A stretch of 50,570 nucleotides of DNA. Source: Actinomycetes bacterium. GTDB taxonomy: Bacteria > Actinomycetota > Thermoleophilia > Gaiellales > Gaiellaceae. Numbering within the stretch: position 1 is the stretch's first letter; each line of letters opens with the position of its first letter. A program made the translations under genes and the position numbers. Positions 25,087-34,514 of the stretch are shown piece by piece. Where the stretch lies: positions 1 through 50,570 of the forward strand of contig JAPOVR010000012.1 in assembly GCA_026708005.1 (NCBI GenBank). The letters run 5' to 3'. The notes beneath the pieces are model-generated. The model was not told where the DNA came from. It worked only from the letters and a program-made list of their open reading frames with translations, and searched no databases.

Positions 25087-25971
25087 ATGCCCGAGATCCG
25101 CACGGCGCTCCGGCCGTCAGGCCCCTACGACCTGCGTCTCGTCGCCCGCGGTGCAGGCGACCCGACGCGGCGGTTCCGTGACGGTGTCTTCGAGTGCGTC
25201 TACGAGACAGCAAACGGGCGCGCCCGCGCCCGTGTCTGGCAGCGGCGAGTCGGAGAGCTCCGCGTTGTCCTCGAGGCGGATGAGCCGGACTTGGCGCTCG
25301 GCAAGCTGCGCTTCGTCCTGGCCGTCGATGACGACCACACCCCGTTCCTGCGTCGATTTGCCCACGACCCCCTGATTGGACCTGCAACCCGGCGCCGGCA
25401 GGGCATGCGCCCGCTGCGAACGGCAACCGCCACGCACGCCCTGCTCGGAGGTCTCTGCGGCCAGCTGATCGCCGAGCGTGAGGCACGATCCATCGCGGCG
25501 CGGGTGATCAGGACGTTCGGACGGCCGCACGCTGGCTTCGTCCTGCCTCCTCAGCGGGCCGATGTCGCATCGCTGAGCCCGGCGCAGCTCGCCCGCTGCG
25601 GCCTGGTCGCACGGAGGGCGAGCGCCTTGGTGCGGATCTCTCGCGCCCTCGACCTCGAGCGGCTGCACAACGTGCCAACAGCCGCGGCCGTGCAGCGGCT
25701 GTGCAGGGAGCGCACGATCGGGCCGTGGACAGCAGGGGTCGTCTGCCTGCGAGGACTCGGGCGGCGCGAGCAGGGTCTCGTCGGCGACCTCGCCTTAATC
25801 AAGCTCTGCTCGGCGCTGCTCGGCCGGCAGGCGAGCGCCGAGGACACGGCCGAGCTGCTTGCGCGCTACCGCGACTGGGCCGGCTATGCGAGCATCTACC
25901 TGATGGGCTGCGCCCCGGCATCGTCGGCTCCGTCCAGTGCTCTCGCGGGGCTCCAGTCTCGAGCCGCCTAG
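25087..25971 (+). CDS. AlkA-like DNA glycosylase (HhH-GPD superfamily)
   Basis: The 294-residue protein has an N-terminal AlkA/OGG-like sheet domain (ETANGRARARVWQRR) and then the HhH-GPD fold. Recognisable parts are THALLGGLCGQLIAEREA (the usual IxxQQIS position), IRTFGRPHAG, TIGPWTAGVVCLRGLG (hairpin) and VGDLALIK, whose aspartate is the expected catalytic residue. Family members excise alkylated bases such as 3-methyladenine. The C-terminal AAPASSAPSSALAG tail is low-complexity. Single gene, divergent from clpC, followed by a repeat-rich spacer. Confidence 0.82.
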   Translation: MPEIRTALRPSGPYDLRLVARGAGDPTRRFRDGVFECVYETANGRARARVWQRRVGELRVVLEADEPDLALGKLRFVLAVDDDHTPFLRRFAHDPLIGPATRRRQGMRPLRTATATHALLGGLCGQLIAEREARSIAARVIRTFGRPHAGFVLPPQRADVASLSPAQLARCGLVARRASALVRISRALDLERLHNVPTAAAVQRLCRERTIGPWTAGVVCLRGLGRREQGLVGDLALIKLCSALLGRQASAEDTAELLARYRDWAGYASIYLMGCAPASSAPSSALAGLQSRAA

Positions 25972-26340
25972 TCCAGCCCGGGGCCTCGGCGTCGAGCTGA
26001 GCACGGTGGTCGATCCGGTTCATTTGGGACTGGGTGTCGAAGCGCCCGGGTGTAGAGAAGGGCCTGGTAGGCCGCGGGGAAACGCAGGGACAGCCGCGGC
26101 GAGAGTCGGACGAGAGAGCGGTCGTTCCGCGCCGTTCATTCGGGAGCGGCATACGCGGATTGAGGCCGCAAGTTGAGGCCGCGGGTTCAGCCGCAGGATG
26201 GTGCGGCGGGTCTAGCCGCAGGCTGAGGCCGCGTCGCCCGGCTGGCACTGAGCGCCGTTTGCGTGCAGGACAGCCTTGGCCAGAGGTATTCGCGGACGTT
26301 GTCCGTCCCCTCGCTTCTGCACGCGCACCTCCCTCACCGA

Positions 26341-26580
26341 AGGGCAGGCGCAGGTTTGCGCCTTCTCGAGCGACCTGACGTGAGCCTAGATAAGTCAGGT
26401 CCCGGTTGAGGGACAGCCCAAAGGGTTGCGCCTCTTGGAGCCGGTCGCGCTGAGCAAGGCGACACGAACGTCTCTCTCACCGGGGCAGCCACAGGGGTTG
26501 TCTCAACGTGACCCAGTCGCGCCCAGCGGGACGACACGGGCACCTCCCTCACCGGGGCAGCCGCAGGGGTTGTCCTCTGC
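26341..26580. repeat. Degenerate tandem array with 72-73-bp period
   Basis: The word CACCGGGGCAGCC(A/G)CAGGGGTTGTC appears around 26478 and 26550. Diverged versions are near 26410 (GGACAGCCCAAAGGGTTG) and 26342 (GGGCAGGCGCAGGTTTG). The AGCC landmarks at 26414, 26487 and 26559 give periods of 73 and 72 bp. The 1080-nt spacer 25972-27051 holds this array and one dispersed element, and no gene. Confidence 0.7.
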
Positions 26581-26640
26581 CTGTGTTTCAGTTGGACAGC
26601 ACGGTCGAGCCAAGCACTTCGCGCAATGCAGCCTCAAGCA

Positions 26641-26710
26641 AAGTTGGCGCAGTCTCGTCTCACTTCTGTGACAGATCGCGCAAAGTCGTATGCCTTTCTG
26701 GGGGTGAGGG
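26641..26710 (-). repeat. Dispersed element family 1, copy 3 (5' part diverged)
   Basis: On the minus strand AGAAAGGCATACGACTTTGC is followed by GCGATCTGTCACAGAAGTGA and then GACTGCGCCAACTT. This matches the central part of the other copies, especially the one at 39.3 kb. The GGGAGGGTAGCC box is replaced by CACCCC. Confidence 0.75.
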
Positions 26711-27051
26711 GCGAGTTGCCCTTCTGCGCCCGAATTCGCGCCTGAGCGGCTCACCGCAGCGCCCAGGCAGCTTCGCCTCGCAGGGGCTCGCACCATGATC
26801 GCGGAGTAGGCGCCACTCGGCGCCGACCCAAGGACGCCGCCACGCACACAGCGGCCGGCTGGCTTCCACAGGGCACAACGACGACGTGCTCCTGCCGGCT
26901 CACCGGCCGGCGACCCTGCCACGGCCCCAGCTGCAAACCGCTACCGCGCCCGCCAGAACCGCCTGATCGCAGCGGCCGGGCCGGGTTCGGCACCGTTCAG
27001 CTCCGGGCAGTCTCGCGAGGACGCTTCAGACCCGCGTGTACCGCCGGAGAT

Positions 27052-28437
27052 TCAGACCCCCGGCGACTGCCGGAGCGCCGGAAACAGCACGACATCGCGA
27101 ATGGTCTCACGGCCGGTCAAGAGCATCGCCAAGCGATCGATGCCGAGCCCGATGCCACCGGTGGGAGCCATGCCGTAGGAGAGGGCCTCAACATAGTCGG
27201 GGTCGCCCTCCTCGGCAAGCGCGTGCCCTGCCTCCCGCTCGGCTTGCTGCATCGCGAAGCGCTCAGCCTGCTCTGCCGCGGTGTTGATCTCAGTGAAGGC
27301 GTTACCGAGCTCCAGCCCCGCGACGAAGTACTCGAACCGCTCGACGAGCCGGGGATCGTCGTCCGTTCGCCGCGCGAACGGTGAGAGCTCGACCGGATAG
27401 TCATAGAGGATCGTAGGCTGCGTCAGCTCCGGCTCGATGAAGGCCGACAGCGCATGGTCGACGAGCTGGGGCCAGGTGTAGTCGTGGGGGGCGGCAACGC
27501 CGCGCTCATCGAGCCGTGCGCGGAGCTCCTGCGGATCGTGGATCCACAACCCCTGCGCGGCAAGCGCATCAGGGAGTCGAAGCCGCCGCCACGGTGCCTT
27601 CAGATCAACAACCTGACCGCGGAACTTGACCTCGGTGGTGCCGAGCACAGCAGTCGCGACGTGCTCCCCGAGCTGCTCAATTCGGTCCATCGTGTCGCGA
27701 TAGTCGGCGTAGGCCTCGTACCACTCGAGCATCGTGAACTCGGGCTGGTGCTTGTAGGAGACGCCCTCGTTGCGAAAGTCCTTGCCGATCTCGTACACCT
27801 TCTCAAGCCCACCCACGATCAGGCGCTTGAGGTAGAGCTCGGTCGCGATCCGCAGGTAGAAGTCGGCCTCAAGCTCGTTGTGGCAGGTTACGAAAGGCTG
27901 CGCAAAAGCGCCACCGTAGCGCGGCTGAAGCACGGGCGTCTCCACCTCGATGAAGCCGCGCTCATCGAGCCAGCTGCGGATGGCAGACACCATGCGCGAA
28001 CGGATGATGAAGTCCGCCCGCGTCTGCTCGTTCATCGCGAGATCGAGGTAGCGCTTGCGGTAGCGGGTCTCGACGTCGGTAAGCCCATGGAACGTATCGG
28101 GCAGCGGCTGATCGATCTTCGCAAGCAAAACGAGCTGCTCGACGGCGAGCGACGGCTCCCCGCGCCGGGTGCGCGCTGGGAAGCCAACCGCCCCGACGAC
28201 ATCGCCAAGGTCGATATCGACAGGGCCGCAGCGACTTGCCGAGCACAGCAGCTGCATGCGGCCGGAACGGTCGACGATGTCGAGGAATGTCAGCTTGCCG
28301 TGGGCGCGTCGAGCAAGGACGCGCCCGGCGATGCGCTGCTCTTGGCCACCCTCCCCGCCAGCGTCAAGTAGCTCGGCCTGCGGCCGGACAGCCGCGATCT
28401 CGGTGCGGTCAGGGAAGCGCTTCGGCAGCTTGCTCAT
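27052..28437 (-). CDS. lysS: Lysyl-tRNA synthetase, class II
   Basis: The 461-residue protein has an N-terminal OB-fold anticodon domain ([24 protein letters not shown]) followed by the class II core. Motif 1 is at [17 protein letters not shown]. Motif 2 is [20 protein letters not shown]. Motif 3 is [16 protein letters not shown] near the C-terminus. It charges tRNA-Lys. I start at the ATG at 28437; a GTG one codon earlier is possible. It sits downstream of greA on the same strand. Confidence 0.96.
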   Translation of the reverse strand: MSKLPKRFPDRTEIAAVRPQAELLDAGGEGGQEQRIAGRVLARRAHGKLTFLDIVDRSGRMQLLCSASRCGPVDIDLGDVVGAVGFPARTRRGEPSLAVEQLVLLAKIDQPLPDTFHGLTDVETRYRKRYLDLAMNEQTRADFIIRSRMVSAIRSWLDERGFIEVETPVLQPRYGGAFAQPFVTCHNELEADFYLRIATELYLKRLIVGGLEKVYEIGKDFRNEGVSYKHQPEFTMLEWYEAYADYRDTMDRIEQLGEHVATAVLGTTEVKFRGQVVDLKAPWRRLRLPDALAAQGLWIHDPQELRARLDERGVAAPHDYTWPQLVDHALSAFIEPELTQPTILYDYPVELSPFARRTDDDPRLVERFEYFVAGLELGNAFTEINTAAEQAERFAMQQAEREAGHALAEEGDPDYVEALSYGMAPTGGIGLGIDRLAMLLTGRETIRDVVLFPALRQSPGV

Positions 28438-28440
28438 CAC

Positions 28441-28720
28441 CGCGAGCGTAGAGGTTGGAGAGGACGCGTTCTCACGACGACCGCTCGCGTGCAGAGGCTG
28501 CGCCTGCGCGGCTTACACTTCTCCGCGAGCCGGCCTCCCACGGGCCCTCGCGGCAACCGCCAACCCGGCGCGGCAAACGGCTCGTCCGGCCTGCCCACGT
28601 TTCGCCATCCCAGCCAATACCAACAGACCAGGCTGACGGCGGTCGACCAGCGCAAGCGGGAGCGCCGAGATACCCCGCTTGCCCGCGCAACAAGCACCTG
28701 CAACGGTGAGGCGTGGGACT
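28441..28720. other. greA-lysS intergenic region
   Basis: About 300 nt without a gene between greA and lysS. Apart from the terminator-like hairpin at its right end I see no repeat copy, no tRNA and no clear promoter. Confidence 0.4.
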
Positions 28721-28743
28721 GGGCGAGGAGCGCTTGCTCGCCC
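28721..28743 (-). terminator. Terminator-like hairpin after greA
   Basis: GGGCGAG (28721-28727) pairs with CTCGCCC (28737-28743): a 7-bp GC-rich stem with a 9-nt loop, starting seven nt after the greA stop on the minus strand. There is no T-tract, so it may be an L-shaped actinobacterial terminator or simply a stabilising hairpin. Confidence 0.5.
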
Positions 28744-28749
28744 GGGAGG

Positions 28750-29235
28750 CTAGGCGACCTTCACGTCCATGATCTTGTACTTCAAGAGCCCACGCGGGGC
28801 AGCAACTTCAACGGTCTCGCCCTTCTTCCGGCCAATGATCGCCTGCCCGACTGGCGATTCGTTCGAGAGCTTCTTCGCGATCGGATCGGCCTCGGCCGAG
28901 CCGACGATGATGTATTCGAGCGTCTCGTTCGCGTCCATGTCCTTGATCTTCACGCGCGTCCCGAGGCCAACGACGCCGCGCGCCGTGCCGCCGCCCTCGA
29001 TCACCTTCGCGTTGCGCAGCCGCTCTTCGAGCATGGCGATGCGGTGCTCGAGCATCGCCTGCTCGTTCTTGGCATCGTCGTACTCCGAATTCTCGGTAAT
29101 GTCGCCGAATTCGCGCGCTTGCTTGATTCGCTCGGCGACCTCGCGTCGCTTGACGTTCGAAAGGTGCTCGATCTCCTCCCTGAGCTTCTCAAGGCCTTCA
29201 GAGGTAAGCAGAACTTCTTTCACAGGGCCCTCCAA
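28750..29235 (-). CDS. greA: Transcription elongation factor GreA
   Basis: The 161-residue protein has the N-terminal coiled coil (EGLEKLREEIEHLSNVKRREVAERIKQA). The acidic tip EFGDITENSEYDDAKNEQ carries the D and E needed to stimulate RNAP cleavage, so this is an active Gre factor and not a Gfh type. The C-terminal FKBP-like domain ends with GLLKYKIMDVKV. GreA rescues backtracked RNA polymerase. The start is ATG 29235, or GTG five codons in (VKEVLLTSEG). It is divergent from dus. Confidence 0.95.
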   Translation of the reverse strand: MEGPVKEVLLTSEGLEKLREEIEHLSNVKRREVAERIKQAREFGDITENSEYDDAKNEQAMLEHRIAMLEERLRNAKVIEGGGTARGVVGLGTRVKIKDMDANETLEYIIVGSAEADPIAKKLSNESPVGQAIIGRKKGETVEVAAPRGLLKYKIMDVKVA

Positions 29236-29383
29236 ACAGGGAAAGGGGGCGCGTGGGGACCAGCGCGACAGGTGATTGTACGCACGCTTAGAGAGAGCGT
29301 CAATGCCTGCCTTCTCTACCGACGAACCGACGGTTCAGCCGGCGGCCCACCGCGGCGAGCGGTGGCTGGCACCATTTGAGCCG

Positions 29384-30447
29384 ATGAGCACGAGCCTGAC
29401 CAGTCCGTTCACCGTGGGCGACGTGGAGATCCCGTCCCGCATCGCCCTTGCACCGATGGCCGGCGTGAGCGTCCAGGCTTTCCGGCGGCAGGAACGCCGG
29501 TTCGGCGCCGGACTCGTCTGCTCGGAGATGGTCAGCTGCTCAGGCCTTCCCCACCGCAACGAGAAGACGTTCGGCTACCTGCACATCGCGAGCGACGAGA
29601 GCCCCCTTGCGGTTCAGATCTTCGGCTCCGACCCGGCACTGATGGCCGACGCCGCCTGCATCGTGGAGGCTGCGGGAGCTGACATCCTCGATCTCAACTT
29701 CGGCTGGCCCGTCCCCAAGATCACAAAGGCCGGCGCCGGTGCAACGGTGGTCGAGGAGCCAGGCCGCGCCTGTGAGATCGTTAGCGCAGCGGTCGAGGCC
29801 GTCGATATTCCGGTCATGGTGAAGATGCGACTCGGGCTCTCGGAGGGCTCGCGATCCGCCCTTGACGTCGGCCCACGCGTGGTTGCCGCTGGCGCAAGCG
29901 CTCTGACGCTGCATCCGCGGTCGGCCGCGCAGATGTACACAGGTCAGGCTGACCACTCGCTCACAGCCGAGCTTGTACAGCTCGTCGGCGTGCCCGTCAT
30001 CGCCTCAGGCGACATCACCTCTCGAGCGCACGCCCAGCAGGTCATCGACGAGACTGGCTCCGCCGCCGTGATGGTCGGCCGAGTGGCACAGGGCAACCCC
30101 TGGGCCCTCGCAGAGATCGCCGGAGACAGCATCGGCTTGCCGTCCGGGGAAGATGTCGTAGTCGAGCTCGTCCTCTTCATGTGCAAGACCGTTCGTGAGC
30201 TGGGGCCGAGCGTGCTGCTGGATTCCTCAGGAAGTTCTACGGCTGGTACCTGGAGCATGGGAAGTTCCCGCGTCAGCTCAAGCACGAGGTGGTGCGCCTC
30301 GCAACTGCAGCCGAGGCCGAGGCCCGTCCGCTCGCGGCAACTCCGGGTGCGGCGAAAGCCGTCACGGAGCGCTCGGCCACGATTGGCGCAACCGACGAGC
30401 GGCCGCTCGAGCTGCCGATCTCGATCGGCGGCGGCGGCTGGATGTAG
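29384..30447 (+). pseudogene. dus: tRNA-dihydrouridine synthase (Dus) with a one-base frameshift
   Basis: The TIM-barrel domain is intact: IALAPMAGVSVQAFR, the catalytic cysteine expected in the LNFGWPVPKITKAGAGA segment (here G-W, with no cysteine at the usual NxGCP position), HPRSAAQMYTG, ASGDI and VMVGRVAQGNPW. After RELGP the frame continues as unrelated serine/arginine-rich sequence. In the frame reached by adding one base near 30206-30208, the expected C-terminus reads ERAAGFLRKFYGWYLEHGKF and runs to a TAG at 30445-30447. Either the gene is decaying or a G was missed. ATG 29303 is an alternative start. The lack of cysteine in NFGWP, where Dus enzymes have NxGCP, is a second oddity. Confidence 0.85.
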
Positions 30448-31153
30448 TGGGCGTAGGGGTTGGTGACTGCGTGGTGGGGTGGGCTTCTGTGTGGGGTGTG
30501 GGGTTGGGGACTGCTGGTAAAGATCCACCTTCACCGAACCGGGTCGAGCCCCGCCGCGAAACACACAAGCACGCCCCAAGATCGCATTCGCCCGCCCCGA
30601 CCCCGCGCTTCTCTCGCAGAGCCGTTTCAGCCCATCACGCTCACCCCCGATCTCAACAGACCACGGCGCCGGCCCGTGCCAGCCACCGCCCCGCACATCC
30701 AGATACACAGCGCCCCATCGCCGACGCCGAGATCCTGAGCAACCCACGCGATCCGGCACTTCAACGCAAACACCAGGCACACAGCACGCTCCCGCAACTC
30801 ATCCAGGCACTCCCTCAGAGCTCCCACAGCTGAAGCATCCCCTCTCCCCAACAGAACGCCCAAGATCAGAACCCCCAAGAAACCCAAGGTGGATCAGGCG
30901 CTGCTCAGCTGCTCCACTTGGCCCGCTCCACCTGGCTTGCTCCCTTGGCCGGAAGGCAGGAGCAATCCCCAAGGCTGTCCAGTCGGTTTGGGCTCTGGAC
31001 GCAGCTTCGCTCTCAGCTAGAGACACGCGACTCACTACCGCACACGGCGCCGAACCCGGGCGGTGCACACTGGCCGAACGGAATGAGCTCGACGCACAAC
31101 TGGCCGGCGACCCGATCAGCTATCCAGACTGGGACCGCTGGAATCGCGGGTGC
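30448..31153. other. Gene-free spacer starting with a G/T-rich tract
   Basis: The first 70 nt are strongly G/T-rich, with many GGGG and GTGGGG runs (30448-30517). The following 330 nt are C/A-rich on the plus strand. No protein-like frame is found: the 86-residue minus-strand frame at 30627-30887 is hydrophobic but resembles nothing. The composition differs from every other spacer except the last 42 nt of the window. Confidence 0.5.
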
Positions 31154-31918
31154 TCAGGCGTTGTGGTTCCAGATGAGGCGAAGCCCCTCCAGGGTGAGCT
31201 GGCGGTCGACCTCGCGAACGAGCGTCGAGTACGGAGCGATCAGGCTTGCCAGCCCGCCTGTCGCGATCGCCGGCGCCTGCTCACCAAGCTCCTCGCGCAT
31301 CCTGGCAACGATGCCGTCGACCTGGCCGGCAAACCCGAACACGAACCCCGACTGGAGCGCATTGACCGTGTTCCGTCCAATCGCAGCCGGCGGACAGACG
31401 AAGTCGACCTTGACCAGACGAGCAGCGCGGGCGAAGAGCGCGTCCATCGACGTCTCGATGCCGGGCGCAATGACCCCCCCGATGTACTCGCCCGCGGCGG
31501 ACACCGCATCGAAGTTCGTCGCGGTACCGAAGTCCACCACGATGCAGGGCGCACCGTAGCGTTCGAGCGCGCCGACTGCGTTCGCGATGCGGTCAGGGCC
31601 AACCTCGCGCGGGTCGTCCACGCGCACCGGGATCCCAGTTCTAACTCCCGGGCCCACGACCAGGCTCTCGGCTTGCAGGTAGCGCTCGATGAAGGCCAAG
31701 TACTCATTGACGAGAGCGGGCACGGTCGATGCGAGACACACGGCTCCTACGTCCTCCGCTCGCAGCCCGCGAAGCTCGAAGAGCCGATCAACCAGCGCTC
31801 CGATCTCGTCGCCCGTCCGCTCCGGCTCGGTTGCGATGCGCCAGTCCTCCACGAGCGCGCCCTCCGCAAACACACCGAACGCCGTCTGGGTGTTCCCTAC
31901 GTCGATCGCGAGCACCAT
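31154..31918 (-). CDS. coaX: Type III pantothenate kinase
   Basis: The 254-residue protein has the ASKHA-fold phosphate motif IDVGNTQTAFGVF at 5-17. The GPDRIANAVGA segment (about 107-117) and VVDFGTATNFD (about 127-137) hold the catalytic aspartates. GGVIAPGIETSMDALF and the C-terminal ATGGLASLI complete the family pattern. It phosphorylates pantothenate in coenzyme A synthesis and needs a monovalent cation. It is the last gene of the folP-folK-DUF2469-coaX minus-strand cluster; CoaX next to folate genes mirrors Bacillus. Confidence 0.95.
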   Translation of the reverse strand: MVLAIDVGNTQTAFGVFAEGALVEDWRIATEPERTGDEIGALVDRLFELRGLRAEDVGAVCLASTVPALVNEYLAFIERYLQAESLVVGPGVRTGIPVRVDDPREVGPDRIANAVGALERYGAPCIVVDFGTATNFDAVSAAGEYIGGVIAPGIETSMDALFARAARLVKVDFVCPPAAIGRNTVNALQSGFVFGFAGQVDGIVARMREELGEQAPAIATGGLASLIAPYSTLVREVDRQLTLEGLRLIWNHNA

Positions 31919-31953
31919 GGCGCTTCCCCTCCGCGCGCGGAGGCGGGGCGAGA

Positions 31954-32322
31954 TCAGGTCTGCTCGTCCTCGCCACCGAGCGGCTCGCCGAGCTTCTCCG
32001 CCAGGGCCTCTGGCGTCAGACCAGACAGCTCATCGTCCGTTCTGAGCTCCTCGACTGTCACGTCGCTCGAGGTGTACACCTCGACCCGCGGAATCATCCG
32101 GGCTGGGCGGTTCTTGTCCCACACCCAGACGTCCTCCATCTTCGCGTGGAAGAACGGGTAGCTGGCCTGTGGCAGAACTTCAAGATCGAGCCGGTTGCAG
32201 AGGTACGTCGAATCCTGCGTGACGATGCAGTATCGGAACAGTCCGAAGACCGCCGTGTACTCCTTCTTCAGCTTGAGCTCGAGGTCCGCCTCGTATTCAT
32301 CGAGCTCGTCGAGGTACGACAT
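31954..32322 (-). CDS. DUF2469-family protein
   Basis: The 122-residue protein matches the actinobacterial DUF2469 family: an acidic start (DELDEYEADLELKLKKEYTAVFGLFRYCIVT), a central YLCNRLDLEVLPQ and KMEDVWVWDKNRPARMIPRVEVYTSSDVTVEEL. The function of the family is unknown; in other actinobacteria it sits near rnhB. Here it lies between folK (9 nt upstream) and coaX (35 nt downstream) and is surely co-transcribed. The C-terminus is acidic. Confidence 0.85.
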   Translation of the reverse strand: MSYLDELDEYEADLELKLKKEYTAVFGLFRYCIVTQDSTYLCNRLDLEVLPQASYPFFHAKMEDVWVWDKNRPARMIPRVEVYTSSDVTVEELRTDDELSGLTPEALAEKLGEPLGGEDEQT

Positions 32323-32331
32323 GCACTCATC

Positions 32332-32805
32332 TTATCCCGGTAGGGCCTGCAACAGATCGTGGACACGCGTTCCGTCCGGAAGGGTGAGGTCGGGATCCAG
32401 CTCGACGAGTGGCTCAAGCACGAAGCGCCGCTCATGCATCCTCGGGTGGGGGACGGTAAGACCCGGCTCGTGGATAACTCGCGCCCCATAGAGCAGTAGG
32501 TCAAGGTCGATCAGCCGCGGCCCGAAACGCGGGCCGCCTCGCGTGCGCCCAAGCGCGCGCTCGATGCTGAGCAGGCGCTCTAGCAGATCGCGCGGCTCGC
32601 ACGGAGTCTCAAGTCGTGCCGCGCCGTTCAGGAACGTGGGCTGCGCTCTGTATCCGCAGGGCTCGGTCTCCTGCAGCGATGACACTGCGGCAACGACGAC
32701 ATCAGGAGCGGAGTCGAGCTCGGCGAGCGCCCGCTGGATCATGCCGCGGCGATCGCCGAGGTTCGAGCCAAGTCCGATGTAGACGCCGGGTTGCGCCGCT
32801 GTCAT
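32332..32805 (-). CDS. folK: 2-amino-4-hydroxy-6-hydroxymethyldihydropteridine pyrophosphokinase
   Basis: The 157-residue HPPK shows YIGLGSNLGDR at the start, ETEPCGYRAQPTFLNGAARLET in the middle and the signature RTRGGPRFGPRLIDLDLLLYG, whose two aspartates bind magnesium, followed by VPHPRMHERRFVLEPL. It transfers pyrophosphate from ATP to the pterin in folate synthesis. Its start overlaps the gene upstream by four bases. Confidence 0.95.
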   Translation of the reverse strand: MTAAQPGVYIGLGSNLGDRRGMIQRALAELDSAPDVVVAAVSSLQETEPCGYRAQPTFLNGAARLETPCEPRDLLERLLSIERALGRTRGGPRFGPRLIDLDLLLYGARVIHEPGLTVPHPRMHERRFVLEPLVELDPDLTLPDGTRVHDLLQALPG

Positions 32806-33137
32806 TCGTGGTCATCGCCGCTAGCCCAGGCGCCGAGCTCGAAGCCGAACGTCGGCCAACGCTGCTGCGCGCGTTCATCGAACGCCACCCGGTAGCTGTC
32901 GTCGACGCCTTCCTCAAGCGTGGCAGCGTAGCTCTCCCGCATCGCCTCGAGCGCGTCGCGGCCAACGTCAACGAGCTCCAGGTAGTCGGCGTAGCGCTCC
33001 TCGGCCGTCTCGGGACGTGCGCGCCGATACGCCTCGAGTGCGGTCTCGAGTTCCCGGACGAGCCCCGCGTGCTCCCGGGCGAACAGATCGAGCTGGCGAT
33101 CGATCACGTCGCGAAACGGGCGTCGGTGAAATATCAC
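32802..33137 (-). CDS. Uncharacterised helical protein in the folB position
   Basis: The 111-residue protein appears all-helical and highly charged: DVIDRQLDLFAREHAGLVRELETALEAYRRA, then AEERYADYLELVDVGRDALEAMRESYAATLEEG and DDSYRVAFDERAQQRWP. I recognise no domain. It is tightly coupled to folK by a four-base overlap and follows folP by 40 nt, exactly where folB (dihydroneopterin aldolase) sits in Bacillus. It has no resemblance to FolB. It may be a structural partner or an unrelated insertion. Confidence 0.75.
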   Translation of the reverse strand: MIFHRRPFRDVIDRQLDLFAREHAGLVRELETALEAYRRARPETAEERYADYLELVDVGRDALEAMRESYAATLEEGVDDSYRVAFDERAQQRWPTFGFELGAWASGDDHE

Positions 33138-33177
33138 GGGCTCAAAGGGGACATCTCACGGAGGCCGCGGGCTCAGC

Positions 33178-34047
33178 CTACTGCGACCGCCTGGGCTCCT
33201 CTTGCCCGGCTTGCAGCGGGTGAGCTACGCACTCGATGGCAGCTGCCATCCGCAGTGCTTCGACGTGCTCGCGCACATCATGGCTGCGCACGATCGACGC
33301 ACCGGCCTGATAGGCGGACACGGCGGCCGCAAGCCCAGCCGCGAGCGGTCCGCTCGTCGCAGAGGCATCTCCAAGCACCCGTCCGAGAAAGCTCTTGCGC
33401 GAGGTGCCCACAAGCACCGGGACACCGAGGTCGGCGAGCTCCTCAAGTCGGCTGATCAGCTCGAGATTGTGGTGAGCGGTCTTTCCGAACCCGATACCCG
33501 GATCGACGCAGATGCGATCCTCTGCGATGCCTCGGCTGATCGCGAACTCGACCCGCTCCTCGAGAAACGTGCGCACGTCGGTGACGATGTCGTGGTAGCT
33601 CGGCGCCTCCTGCATCGTCCGAGGATCGCCCTGCATGTGCATGAGGCAGACGTAGGCGCCGGACCTGGCCGCGGCGTCCGCCATCTCGGCGTCCCCACGG
33701 AGCCCGGTGATGTCGTTGACCATGCACGCACCAAGCGACAGCGCGCGCCGTGCGACCTCAGCCTTGGACGTGTCCACCGACACCGGAACGCCGAGAGCCA
33801 CCACGTGTTCGAGCACCGGCTCGACGCGGGCCAGCTCCTCCTCGCAGGAGATGGGGCTCGCGCCGGGCCGCGTGCTCTCGCCGCCGAGATCGATGATCGC
33901 AGCGCCCTCGCGAACGAGCCGCTCGGCATGGGAGGCTGCGCGGCGCGGATCGATGAACAGCCCTCCGTCCGAGAACGAGTCCGGGGTGACGTTGAGAACG
34001 CCCATCACCGACGGGCGGGGAAGCAGCTCCCTCAGGGAAAGTCCCAT
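33178..34047 (-). CDS. folP: Dihydropteroate synthase
   Basis: The 289-residue TIM-barrel enzyme has all the DHPS signatures: VMGVLNVTPDSFSDGG (first loop), IIDLGGESTRPGA (second loop), VSVDTSKAEVARRAL, MVNDITGLRG, MHMQGDPRTMQ, DPGIGFGKTAHHNL, VGTSRKSFLGRVLG and a final IVRSHDVREHVEAL. It joins p-aminobenzoate to the pterin and is the sulfonamide target. It heads the folate cluster; a repeat-bearing spacer separates it from hpt upstream. Confidence 0.96.
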   Translation of the reverse strand: MGLSLRELLPRPSVMGVLNVTPDSFSDGGLFIDPRRAASHAERLVREGAAIIDLGGESTRPGASPISCEEELARVEPVLEHVVALGVPVSVDTSKAEVARRALSLGACMVNDITGLRGDAEMADAAARSGAYVCLMHMQGDPRTMQEAPSYHDIVTDVRTFLEERVEFAISRGIAEDRICVDPGIGFGKTAHHNLELISRLEELADLGVPVLVGTSRKSFLGRVLGDASATSGPLAAGLAAAVSAYQAGASIVRSHDVREHVEALRMAAAIECVAHPLQAGQEEPRRSQ

Positions 34048-34182
34048 TGCCGGATCCTAGGTGTTGAGCCTCACCGGATTGTTTCTGCTGGGGCGTCCCC
34101 AGCCGCTACGGCGGCACAGCGTGGAGCCGGTGGGAGCATGTCGCGCGGCAGACTGCGGGAATGAGGCCTCCGGAAGGCGGCC

Positions 34183-34310
34183 GGAGGCATCCCTCGGAGC
34201 GCTGGGTTGGCTGCGGGCCGCCGCCGAAGCCGAACACCCTTGGCCACCGTGAGCGGCATCTCTCGGGGTGCTGGGAGTGGCTGCGTGAGCTCGGCCGCCC
34301 AGCCGCCCGG
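34183..34310. repeat. 69-bp tandem duplication in the folP-hpt spacer
   Basis: GGCATCCCTCGGAGCGCTGG (from 34186) recurs as GGCATCTCTCGGGGTGCTGG (from 34255), a 69-bp period, and both are followed by a TGGCTGCG word. The 467-nt spacer 34048-34514 contains no gene. Confidence 0.65.
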
Positions 34311-34331
34311 CCGTTCTCCAGTGTGGACCCG

Positions 34332-34421
34332 CTCCCCACCCACCACCCGGGCGAGGGTAGCCAAGAAAGGCGCGCAACCTGTCACGGAAGCGTCATGAGA
34401 CTGCCTCAATTCTGCACGGCT
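34332..34421 (+). repeat. Dispersed element family 1, copy 4 (11-nt internal deletion)
   Basis: CCCACCCACCACCCGGGCGA, GGGTAGCC (ending 34362), only 24 nt, then GAAGCGTCATGAGACTGCCT (from 34387) and TTCTGCACGGCTG. The block that contains CTTTCGC in other copies is missing. It lies antisense to folP and hpt. Confidence 0.8.
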
Positions 34422-34514
34422 GCGCAACCCCTCCTCCCAGCTGCACTGGCCAGCCGCATCACACGACCGCGCCGCACCGCATGGCTGCGCCGCCGGCCAT
34501 CAGCCGGAGCCGTG

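Noticed and set aside
29944-30780. 278-codon minus-strand frame across dus and the following spacer
   Set aside because: It is antisense to the conserved Dus barrel and crosses the low-complexity tract.
30627-30887. 86-codon hydrophobic minus-strand frame
   Set aside because: It lies in a compositionally odd spacer and has no start signal or recognisable pattern.
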